From: a virus | IMG/VR virus record: IMGVR_UViG_3300050029_000054 | Location: 1 to 23,030 of that record | Length of the DNA: 23,030 nt | Reading direction: 5' to 3' (one strand) | Part shown: positions 15,201 to 20,783 of the stretch, one piece after another | How the letters are laid out: every line of letters begins with the position of its first letter | How positions within the stretch are numbered: position 1 is the stretch's first letter | The notes under the pieces: generated by a model | The model's input: only the letters and a program-made list of their open reading frames with translations | What the model was told of the DNA's origin: nothing | Database searches by the model: none | Made by a program: the position numbers and the translations under genes

Positions 15201-18059
15201 ATGGACGCACACGAGGGCGCGAGCCGGACAACGCCGCTCTGGCAGCGGTCAGACCTCGTGGATCGTTGGCGAATCTACGACAACACTGCGAGGGCGCCCG
15301 CGCTCGTGGCCGAGGGCGGAGGCGGTGTAACGACGGCTATCCACGATACGCAGGTCTACGATACGATGTTGGAGAAGGGCGGACTCGACCGGAGCCCGAC
15401 TCCGTTCACGCCGCAGACATTCCAGACGTGGCTCGACTCGCAGCCGGTGGGCACCCGGTTCACACTGCCGGAGTCGAGCGCGACCGGAGCCGTGCATGGA
15501 ACGTGGGAGCAACAAGACCTCAGCGGGATGCGGTTCTGGCACGCGGTCGACGGGCGGCAGGCAGGCGAGTTTCAGTCCTCTGGCTACTTCGCCACGACCT
15601 ATCAGCGCCCGGTTCTCGACGCGCTTGGGCCTCCGACTACCGAGGCTGCCCCTTACGCGGAGACGGCATTTACTCCCGAGATGCACGACACCTTGAAAGA
15701 GTACGTCGGGCCGTACGGCTATCAGCGCATCAATGGTCATCTACGGGGGACGCTCGATTCCGTTACAGACATCTATGGAAACTCACAGGTGAAGATCACC
15801 CCCGCCGAGGCAAAGACGCTTGATACGGAAATCAGGGTACTTGACAAGGTGTTCGATGTTGCACCCCCAGTTACGGAGGACACCGTGGTCTACCGGGGCA
15901 TGGCCTTCTCGCACATTGAAGCACTGAAAAAGGGTGACACCTTCATCGAACCCGCCTACACGAGCACGACCACGAGTAAGGAGTTCGCAACGATGTACGC
16001 GGACGAACGTGGCGACTTGCTTCGCATCACGATTCCGAAGGGCACGCGAGCCATCATCCCTGACAACTTCCCCGATCTTCATGAAGCGTGGAGAGAGCGC
16101 GAGGGCGAGGTTCTACTTCCTCGCGGGTTGAAGTTCCAGGTAGACAAGGTAACAGCACGAGGAGAAGGGAGGGTGCTAAATGTATCCATCGTTGGCCCAT
16201 CTTCCGAGGAGGCGGCTGCCTCACTAGTGCCGTCGGACATCGCCGAGAGGATCAAGGTGCCCAAGTCCGACCGTTTCATAGAGGAGTTTCGTGCGTTAGG
16301 GATGTCTCCCGCCGGGGAGGGATGGAGTCAGCATCTTGTGCAGGCGTTCGCGGACTGGCCGACCCTCAACTCGCGCACGGCCCGCGAGCTTCGGACGTGG
16401 CTCAAGCAGGAGTCGAGCGACCGGGGCCTGTTTGGGATCAAGCAGATGCAGGAACGCGAGGTTGCCGAACCCGGCAAGATGAAGAAGGACATTCAGAAGA
16501 TCATCGACTCCATCGACAAGCAGCTACCCGAGGGCAAGCAGAACCCGATCTTTGGTGAGGAGCACCCCGAAGCGATCAATGCGGCCTACGTCACGGGCGG
16601 ATACATTGACTCGCCCGGCGGGATGCTGCATGAGATGGAGCGGCTCGGTGTGAGGGAGAACGAACTTGCTCGGATCGAGCCGACGAGTGTCTCTGTTGGC
16701 AATATAGACACCTACAAGACCTCCAACAAGGCCATGTGGGTCTACCCGTACCGTGGCACTGCGGTCGTGATCGAGACGCCGATGTCAAAGGACGCGCTGA
16801 GCTACTCGTGGGAGCAAGCGAAGGAGTACCAAGTCAAGATCAACGCGATGATCGACAAGCTGCCGGACGACATCCGGGGACGCGACAACCTCGGCTCCAT
16901 CTTCGTCGGGCAGGGCAAGAGCCCAAGCAACGAGAGGATCGCCCGAGAGAACAACACTCCCGGCTTCGAGGCGGCAGCGCAGGCCAGCGGGCCGACGGGG
17001 CATATGTGGATTTGGGATGGGGGTGCGAGGCTCGACCGCCAAGACATCTTCGACCACGAGTTCGGGCACGTCATCGGATACAACAACGGGGCGCTCCAAG
17101 CGGAGCCGTGGCAGTATGCTCGCGCGGAAGATCAGGCGGCGAGCGCCAAGTGGGCCGACCTCATCGGCACGGAAGGCCACCAAGTCACGCTCGGCAACTT
17201 CGGCATCACTACCTACGGCGGCACGAACCCGATGGAGGACTGGGCCGAGTCCGTGCGGCTCTACCTCAAGGATCGGCGCGAGGGGTCGCTTGGCGTACTC
17301 GGCTACCGCACGAAGGAGGGCTCGCAGGACTATTGGGTCAGTGGTCGCACCGTCACGGCAGATGACTACGGGGCAGCAGAGCAGACCGTGCGCTTCGCGC
17401 AGGTGTGGCCGAACCGCGCTGCGCTCCTCGACAAGTGGCTCTTTGGGCCGGGGCCGATTGACGAGAAGAAGATCGCGGAGCTACGCCAGGCAGCGGATCG
17501 GTGGCAGGGGCTTCTAGAGGCTGAGGTACAGAAGATTGACACTGCAACTGCCCGGCAGGAAATCGCCTACATCAAGCAGAACATCGAGCTTGTGCAGCAG
17601 GAGCTATTCAAGGCAGGCGGGGGAGTCGACCCGGCTGCCGTCGCCGTCGCCCGCGAGCCCGCTCCGTACATGGCGGCTGTGCCGTCGGGCGCGGTCATTG
17701 ACGTACCCGAGACGGCGGCAACGAAAACGACGTGGGGTGACTGGAAGAAGCTGGACGACGGGCGCTGGCAGGCAGTCGGTCGCGGTGCGGCAACGACGGG
17801 CACGCGCCGCGCGAGTGACTTCCTTGACGTGTCCTTCGCCGTCGGCATGACACTCGTGCTCCCCGGCCCGGCGCTCGGCTGGGGCGTGATCGCTGACCGG
17901 GCCGCGTGGCTCGTGTTCCTCAACGAACTGCGGGCCTATATCCCGACCCACCCTGCCACTCCTACGGCGCAGGCGGAGAATAAGAAGATCGGCCCGGCCT
18001 CCGCGCCGCCCACGTACGATCAAGCCGTGGCGAAGCTCAGGCGGAAGGCGGGGCTATGA
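12291..18059 (+). CDS. Giant MuF polyprotein with GNAT, zeta-toxin, ADP-ribosyltransferase and zinc-protease domains
   Basis: 1922 residues in one open frame; the ATG overlaps the portal stop. MuF proteins are portal-associated virion proteins, some carrying toxin tails. Domains seen: (1) residues 1-100 helical; (2) about 110-260 GNAT-like, with SPGNGTKMMQEA near 207 and FYSKLGM at 240-246; (3) about 330-495 MuF core, with RIARSETAAVW at 420 onward, C464xxC467 and HPNCRC at 485-490; (4) about 600-690 a GGWRDANTGWTYLDTS module; (5) about 800-1015 zeta-toxin-like kinase, TAGGGASGK at 824-832, IDPD at 858-861, VHEESS at 885-890, D910; (6) about 1110-1310 ADP-ribosyltransferase, YRG (R1202), STT at 1225, EGE at 1271-1273; (7) about 1480-1670 zincin, HEFGH at 1589-1593 with E1653; (8) a coiled coil near 1720-1780 and a tail. 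All catalytic residues I could check are present except a Ser/Thr after K832. The protein is probably packaged and injected. GC falls in domain 6. Confidence 0.92.
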   Translation: MSSPALDLSTEYLGQVQDLYVAVRELRKEAGLTDALAISRENQRELKLILLDIQKARRHPRALAVHERSRALFLQAEVDWAKMLTVISDALVARLNIDGAYHAAALGWIAPPTDAEPADGVYVYDGVLKDAIAPPDTRRLSKVKPSDQAAIEAWGGQRAVAGRLALKKAELGADVRVLRDASGKPLAVVALSRNTSGVLTVDLLAASPGNGTKMMQEAARVARREGLGLALNSVPAAQGFYSKLGMQAGNKGGFSFSPAQAAAFAQSGGYIAPPGAKKPKGMSNTENLALQTIAQNVLQGPGAHVGERLASGVNFNSWNEGAMQRYLGMTLDTSTLAGQVSLEHLGYHDTFEWAHPQQMARDIFSVRGSKVVQQMYGDHIDTLTKIITDATDPRNPKTLDQVRASIRQQWPDLQRYQVDRIARSETAAVWTTTAMNTYAANGITQFESIVATGPSIGIDSEDPCDECVDAAADVHSVDDDLPPWHPNCRCEAIPVLEGEGDGEEWLPPDEPWTGGDEPVTEAPMSTPDNLTPAPYPGEPVGGFGPYTPAQEQAAQNFAVNALPALKANDGFSFAHTGDPYPTKRYVSATMGNEQIIKGPLTQEDLRRYYLRHLKDVTGPDAAIPGKMFYGGWRDANTGWTYLDTSTSFASRDTAMQFGRDHVQEAIYDSKTGESVYLGVRPGSTATVEPFRAPGTSDAVPFSEASQLADGRLSALGLNPDTYATIKRLGLDGWPPKKGKLAEEMFPGKDVEDTMQLYKIGTADGAGGAGHWVVRPGEFHENGLPKRDWVGGQWTEARKLEHQKWEKAVFEGKVKATGTPQAMFTAGGGASGKAASEFYFDGKWRSLKELEARNDVVVIDPDGIKKMADEFKALQANGDIYAASSVHEESSELSKLFMKRALSEGYNVIFDTTASGEEKFIAKLAEAKNAGYEVQVTKSYITTKDAVGRSIDRAERVGGPSEGRYVNVRALMDAHEGASRTTPLWQRSDLVDRWRIYDNTARAPALVAEGGGGVTTAIHDTQVYDTMLEKGGLDRSPTPFTPQTFQTWLDSQPVGTRFTLPESSATGAVHGTWEQQDLSGMRFWHAVDGRQAGEFQSSGYFATTYQRPVLDALGPPTTEAAPYAETAFTPEMHDTLKEYVGPYGYQRINGHLRGTLDSVTDIYGNSQVKITPAEAKTLDTEIRVLDKVFDVAPPVTEDTVVYRGMAFSHIEALKKGDTFIEPAYTSTTTSKEFATMYADERGDLLRITIPKGTRAIIPDNFPDLHEAWREREGEVLLPRGLKFQVDKVTARGEGRVLNVSIVGPSSEEAAASLVPSDIAERIKVPKSDRFIEEFRALGMSPAGEGWSQHLVQAFADWPTLNSRTARELRTWLKQESSDRGLFGIKQMQEREVAEPGKMKKDIQKIIDSIDKQLPEGKQNPIFGEEHPEAINAAYVTGGYIDSPGGMLHEMERLGVRENELARIEPTSVSVGNIDTYKTSNKAMWVYPYRGTAVVIETPMSKDALSYSWEQAKEYQVKINAMIDKLPDDIRGRDNLGSIFVGQGKSPSNERIARENNTPGFEAAAQASGPTGHMWIWDGGARLDRQDIFDHEFGHVIGYNNGALQAEPWQYARAEDQAASAKWADLIGTEGHQVTLGNFGITTYGGTNPMEDWAESVRLYLKDRREGSLGVLGYRTKEGSQDYWVSGRTVTADDYGAAEQTVRFAQVWPNRAALLDKWLFGPGPIDEKKIAELRQAADRWQGLLEAEVQKIDTATARQEIAYIKQNIELVQQELFKAGGGVDPAAVAVAREPAPYMAAVPSGAVIDVPETAATKTTWGDWKKLDDGRWQAVGRGAATTGTRRASDFLDVSFAVGMTLVLPGPALGWGVIADRAAWLVFLNELRAYIPTHPATPTAQAENKKIGPASAPPTYDQAVAKLRRKAGL

Positions 18060-18234
18060 TCCCGACGGACTCGGACACCATGTTGCCCTCGGCATCGTAT
18101 TCCGCGATGGCCGCGCCGGTCGCACGAGACTTAGGAACGGCGGAGAAGGACTCGAAATCCAGGTACGTGATGATCGAGTACGTGCCGTCGGCGCGGTTGT
18201 TGCGCTCCGTCGTCGGGTCAGAGTTCACTGGCAT
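18037..18234 (-). CDS. Hypothetical 65-residue protein, convergent with the polyprotein
   Basis: I do not recognise it. The start is the ATG at 18234 with TAGACT exactly 6 nt upstream on the minus strand. The sequence (MPVNSDPTTERNNRADGTYSIITYLDFESFSAVPKSRATGAAIAEYDAEGN...) has an alternating beta pattern and a YDAEGN-type hairpin turn, with no TM segment. Its last 23 bp overlap the end of the giant polyprotein gene on the opposite strand. It is divergent from the acidic gene at 18264. A small protein next to a multi-toxin gene could be an immunity factor, but nothing in the sequence shows that. Confidence 0.6.
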   Translation of the reverse strand: MPVNSDPTTERNNRADGTYSIITYLDFESFSAVPKSRATGAAIAEYDAEGNMVSESVGIIAPPSA

Positions 18235-18240
18235 GGTTGA

Positions 18241-18246
18241 AGTCTA
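18241..18246 (-). promoter_or_regulatory. Leaderless-type -10 box for the 65-residue gene
   Basis: On the minus strand TAGACT, preceded by CCGG, has 6 nt to the ATG at 18234. It shares the palindrome CTACCGGGTAG (18244-18254) with the divergent box at 18252-18257. Confidence 0.6.
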
Positions 18247-18251
18247 CCGGG

Positions 18252-18257
18252 TAGGAT
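18252..18257 (+). promoter_or_regulatory. Leaderless-type -10 box for the acidic 61-residue gene
   Basis: TAGGAT has 6 nt (GAGAGT) to the GTG at 18264. Only 5 bp separate it from the opposing -10 box, so two polymerases could not initiate at once and the two genes may be expressed alternately. Confidence 0.6.
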
Positions 18258-18263
18258 GAGAGT

Positions 18264-18449
18264 GTGGCGTATCTCGACCGCGATACGACGGACAGCGACA
18301 TCTACGATGCCGCCGACTACGACGACTCGGATCGGGACGAGTTGCTTCGGAAGCTCGGCATCGACCCCTCGATTCCGCTGGGCGAGCAAGCGGCGGCTCT
18401 GAGAGCCGCCGGTCACGTCGTCCCGAAGTACGAGCCCGTCGAGCACTAG
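18264..18449 (+). CDS. Hypothetical acidic 61-residue protein
   Basis: GTG start chosen from the -10 box 6 nt upstream. The N-terminal half is extremely acidic (DRDTTDSDIYDAADYDDSDRDE), followed by a helical part (LLRKLGIDPSIPLGEQAAALRAAGHVV). There are no Cys and no TM helix. Such acidic small proteins can be DNA mimics or antitoxin-like, but I see no diagnostic motif. Its stop shares the four bases CTAG with the stop of the convergent gene at 18446. Confidence 0.6.
   Translation: MAYLDRDTTDSDIYDAADYDDSDRDELLRKLGIDPSIPLGEQAAALRAAGHVVPKYEPVEH
18391..18411. terminator. Perfect inverted repeat inside the end of the acidic gene
   Basis: CGGCGGCTCT, one central base, AGAGCCGCCG: 10-bp arms (realistically a 7-8 bp stem with a short loop). 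It lies 35-55 bp beyond the stop of the leftward operon ending at 18446, so it may terminate that operon. There is no T-tract, and it also codes for the Ala-rich helix of the acidic protein. Confidence 0.35.
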
Positions 18450-18790
18450 GCCACGAGCGTCTCGCGCGGTACGGCAGAGCCGCACGGGTAGTCGGCCGAG
18501 ACGTGCCACGTCTTGCAGTCGCAGTCCATGCAGACCTGCGGCTCCTCGTGGTCGACGGTGACGAAGCAGTGGGTCGCGCGGTTGCGTGCCCTCTCCGCGT
18601 CCGAGCCCGTGAAGCGGACGGGCCGGTTGACTGTCATCCGCGCCGAGCGCCGCTTGTGCTCGTCGGCAACCCGGCACGCCCACGAAAACTCGCCCATGCA
18701 GTCCATCGTCGGCGGCTGACTCTTGAAGTTCTCGACCCAGCGGCCCAGTTCGTCGTCGGGCATCTCAGCGGGCGGTGTCATGTAGCCCAT
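18446..18790 (-). CDS. Hypothetical Cys/His-rich protein
   Basis: A 114-residue protein I do not recognise. The ATG at 18790 begins one base after the stop of the upstream gene (TGAGATG), so the two form an operon. It has seven cysteines. C87-x2-C90-x-C92 with H96 and C103 makes a likely zinc site, and H74-C75 and C31/C39 may give a second. The N-terminal part has PDDELGRWVENFKSQPP, a short helix. No TM segment or signal peptide is seen. It is possibly a small zinc-binding regulator or a structural zinc protein. Confidence 0.6.
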   Translation of the reverse strand: MGYMTPPAEMPDDELGRWVENFKSQPPTMDCMGEFSWACRVADEHKRRSARMTVNRPVRFTGSDAERARNRATHCFVTVDHEEPQVCMDCDCKTWHVSADYPCGSAVPRETLVA

Positions 18791-18791
18791 C

Positions 18792-19103
18792 TCAGTAGTC
18801 CTCCCCTCGGTTGTAGGCTGCCATCTCCATCTCCATGTACGCCGCGTCCCGCATCGGGCCGGGCGGAAAGAACGCCTGGATCGAGGCGACCTCGTGGTAG
18901 CCCTTCTGATACTCGGCCTCGTCCCGTCGCATCTCGTGGTAGTCGGCCTCGTCCATCGTCGGGAAGACGTTGCCGCCGCCGGTCAGTCGGCCGCGCGAGC
19001 ACGAGGAGTGCTCGAACTTGCCGCTCGGGCCGCGCGAGATGTTGTCGCCCTCGTTGATGGGCGAGCCGCACCCGGCGCATCGACTAGAAAACTTGGCCTT
19101 CAT
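18792..19103 (-). CDS. Small zinc-finger protein
   Basis: A 103-residue protein with the ATG at 19103, GGAGGAG at 19111-19117 and a 7-nt spacer, so unlike most neighbours it has a classic ribosome binding site. The N-terminus has C9-x2-C12 ... H32-x2-C35 (RCAGCGSPINEGDNI... then FEHSSC), a treble-clef or zinc-ribbon pattern common in small phage and actinobacterial proteins. The rest is acidic and helical, rich in Glu, Tyr and Met. It is transcribed from the region holding the 59-bp element at 19121-19179 and followed by the Cys-rich gene. Confidence 0.65.
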   Translation of the reverse strand: MKAKFSSRCAGCGSPINEGDNISRGPSGKFEHSSCSRGRLTGGGNVFPTMDEADYHEMRRDEAEYQKGYHEVASIQAFFPPGPMRDAAYMEMEMAAYNRGEDY

Positions 19104-19120
19104 CTCTTGCCTCCTCCGTT

Positions 19121-19179
19121 GGTCACGTACTAAGTATCGGGCACGCAGCCGATGAGCGCCATCCCTCGAACGGGGGAAC
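19121..19179 (-). promoter_or_regulatory. 59-bp upstream element, copy A
   Basis: This element lies upstream of the zinc-finger gene and matches 19674-19732 at 48 of 59 positions without gaps. On the plus strand the invariant core includes AGCGCCATCCCTCGAACGGG. On the minus strand GATACT, shared by both copies, is a -10 candidate (4 of 6 to TATAAT), and the core lies at and above the -35 zone. It probably holds a shared promoter with an activator or sigma-factor site. Confidence 0.55.
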
Positions 19180-19412
19180 TAGGCGCGGGCGATCAGGGAG
19201 GCTAGCTCGCGGGCGACCGAGGCGTTGCGCTCGATCTTCTTCCGCTGGGCCGGGCGGAACTGCGCCATCGTGGCACGCTTGTCCTCGAAGGCGTTGGCCA
19301 GCCGCTTGCCAATCCGAGCGACCTCGGCAGGCGAGGGGTCGGCGCTGGCCCATATCTCCTGTCGGCGCAACGAGAGTTGCTCGATGGCCTCGACGTGGAG
19401 CCCGGCGTCCAT
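19179..19412 (-). CDS. Hypothetical basic helical protein
   Basis: A 77-residue protein, ATG at 19412 with TACAAT exactly 6 nt upstream. It is mostly helical and basic (VARIGKRLANAFEDKRATMAQFRPAQRKKIERNASVARELASLIARA), without Cys or a TM helix. It could bind nucleic acid, but no helix-turn-helix is clear. It is flanked by hairpin 19429-19448 upstream, and its stop touches the 59-bp element copy A. Confidence 0.6.
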   Translation of the reverse strand: MDAGLHVEAIEQLSLRRQEIWASADPSPAEVARIGKRLANAFEDKRATMAQFRPAQRKKIERNASVARELASLIARA

Positions 19413-19418
19413 GCCTGG

Positions 19419-19424
19419 ATTGTA
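19419..19424 (-). promoter_or_regulatory. Leaderless-type -10 box for the 77-residue gene
   Basis: On the minus strand TACAAT (5 of 6 to TATAAT) has 6 nt to the ATG at 19412, preceded by GGTAGG. It is the closest to consensus of the six boxes. There is no Shine-Dalgarno sequence. Confidence 0.65.
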
Positions 19425-19428
19425 CCTA

Positions 19429-19448
19429 CCCCGGCCTTGCGACCGGGG
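19429..19448 (-). terminator. GC hairpin between two leftward genes
   Basis: CCCCGG, 8-nt loop, CCGGGG in the 46-bp gap after the 67-residue gene and just above the promoter at 19419. It is a likely terminator or insulator. There is no T-tract. Confidence 0.4.
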
Positions 19449-19458
19449 CAGGCTCGGA

Positions 19459-19662
19459 CTACGGCACGGCGACGTACGTCCTGCCGCAGTGCGTCACGGT
19501 GGCAACCCCGTCGTCCCCCACGCTCACGTTCCGGCGCAGGTCGGTTTCGACCCGCTCCAACATGAACGCTACCAGGGCGTCCGTCGCAGACTCGGCATCA
19601 CTCAGCCGAAGCCCAGTGTCATAGTCCACGTCTCGAATCTGGAACGTGGACACGATTTCCAC
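19459..19662 (-). CDS. Hypothetical small protein
   Basis: Up to 67 residues. Two in-frame GTG codons compete: 19662, only 1 nt after AGGAG, and 19653, about 10 nt after it. The second is better spaced for the ribosome and gives a 64-residue protein starting MSTFQIRDVDYDT. I do not recognise it. It has an N-terminal beta-helix pattern and a C-terminal beta pair (VGDDGVATVTHCGRTYVAVP) with one Cys. It has copy B of the 59-bp element upstream. Confidence 0.55.
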   Translation of the reverse strand: MEIVSTFQIRDVDYDTGLRLSDAESATDALVAFMLERVETDLRRNVSVGDDGVATVTHCGRTYVAVP

Positions 19663-19673
19663 TCCTCTCTGTC

Positions 19674-19732
19674 GGTTACATTCTTAGTATCGCTCACGGA
19701 GCCCCGGAGCGCCATCCCTCGAACGGGTGAAC
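19674..19732 (-). promoter_or_regulatory. 59-bp upstream element, copy B
   Basis: Copy B lies immediately after the terminator of the SPFH operon and before the 67-residue gene, at about the same distance from the start codon as copy A. The 48/59 match and conserved spacing indicate two genes under one control signal. Confidence 0.55.
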
Positions 19733-19734
19733 GC

Positions 19735-19760
19735 AGAGGGCCGGGTTGCCCCGGCCCTCT
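19735..19760 (-). terminator. Strong terminator hairpin after the SPFH gene
   Basis: Perfect 11-bp arms (AGAGGGCCGGG / CCCGGCCCTCT) with a 4-nt loop. It lies about 65 bp beyond the SPFH stop in the leftward direction. It is the strongest intergenic hairpin I found and separates the FtsH-SPFH operon from the small genes. Confidence 0.7.
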
Positions 19761-19791
19761 GTCCACTGGATACCTGCCAGCCTTCCGGCCG

Positions 19792-19808
19792 CTCAGGTTC
19801 CCCCTGAG
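19792..19808 (-). terminator. Second hairpin after the SPFH gene
   Basis: CTCAGG, 5-nt loop, CCTGAG, 16 bp beyond the SPFH stop. It may assist the stronger hairpin at 19735 or protect the mRNA end. Confidence 0.35.
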
Positions 19809-19824
19809 TCTACCTCACTGCCCT

Positions 19825-20772
19825 TCACGGGTACGGTTGATACGTGCTCCCGCTCGACGGACTCAGGAACAGGGACAGACCCGTCGCACCGGCTCCAACG
19901 AGCGTCTGCGGCAGTATCCCGTTCCAAGTCGTGAAGAACTTGTAGCGCAGGAGTACGTCCGTGATCGACGCGGCCAGGAGACGGTTGGCTTTAGACTGCG
20001 CCGTCGCTTGAATGAGCACGCTCCGGGCCGTGGCCTGCGCGTTGATGATCGTCTGCTGCTTGATGAACCTCTTGGCGGCAACGAGGTTCTGCTGCTGCTG
20101 GGCGAACTGCTTGGCGATGATCTTGGCCTTGACCGACGCGACGAAGGCCGGGTCGAATATCGCGTCCTCGATGTTGACGTACTCGACAACGATCCCGTAC
20201 CCCGAGAGTTGATCCTTCAACTGCTGCTCGATTCGACTGACCAATACGTCTCTTTTCAGCGCGAAGGTGATGGCCTGTATTTGGCCGACCGCTGCCTTCG
20301 TGCGCTGGTAAAGAGCCGGTTGGATCACGACCGATGCGTAGTTGTTTCCGACACGCTGGTAGAGGTACGGCGCTCGGGACGGATCGACGTGGTAGTTGAC
20401 TGACGCGACCACCGTGATTTCCTGCAAGTCAGCCGACTGCGAGTAGACCGTAGCCGAGTAGACCTTCTGCGTCCTCACGGAAAGGGTCGTAACGTGCTGA
20501 ATCCACGGGACGATGAACGAGACGCCCTCGGCAAGTGGAGTCTGCGAGACACCGCCATCCCATCGGAAGACGACGCCCCGGCTACCTGCCGGGACAACTG
20601 CGACCGCCGGGACGATGATGAACGCTGCGAGCAGGGAGAGAACCGCGAACTTGAAGTCTCGTCCCCGAGGCTCCTTCTTCTTCCACGCCCATGCCGCGCG
20701 GCTCACGAAGAAGGCAGACGTGCCCCCGGCGATGAGCCACAAGACAGGCTGGATCAGTGCTGCGTATGTCAC
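19825..20772 (-). CDS. SPFH/Band 7 (prohibitin-like) membrane protein
   Basis: A 315-residue protein. The GTG start has a perfect AAGGAGGT at 20778-20785, 5 nt away. Two TM helices lie at about 5-28 and 42-60. The SPFH domain runs from about 60 to 215: VVPAGSRGVVFRWDGGVSQTPLAEGVSFIVPWIQHV at its start, then YSQSADLQEITVVASVNYHVDPSRA and the closing VEYVNIEDAIFDPAFVASVKAKIIAKQFAQQQQNL. A Gln/Ala-rich helix at about 195-255 is the usual oligomerising coil. Prohibitins and HflK/HflC build large membrane cages that enclose and restrain FtsH-type proteases. The FtsH-like gene two cistrons upstream makes that partnership the obvious reading. It is closer to prohibitin than to HflK by the opening motif, on my recall. 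It is last in its operon. Confidence 0.87.
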   Translation of the reverse strand: MTYAALIQPVLWLIAGGTSAFFVSRAAWAWKKKEPRGRDFKFAVLSLLAAFIIVPAVAVVPAGSRGVVFRWDGGVSQTPLAEGVSFIVPWIQHVTTLSVRTQKVYSATVYSQSADLQEITVVASVNYHVDPSRAPYLYQRVGNNYASVVIQPALYQRTKAAVGQIQAITFALKRDVLVSRIEQQLKDQLSGYGIVVEYVNIEDAIFDPAFVASVKAKIIAKQFAQQQQNLVAAKRFIKQQTIINAQATARSVLIQATAQSKANRLLAASITDVLLRYKFFTTWNGILPQTLVGAGATGLSLFLSPSSGSTYQPYP

Positions 20773-20783
20773 GATCTACCTCC

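Noticed and set aside
19225-20403. 392-residue plus-strand open frame
   Set aside because: It runs antisense through the SPFH gene and three intergenic regions including the terminator hairpin, is Arg-rich shadow sequence, and has no promoter or ribosome binding site.
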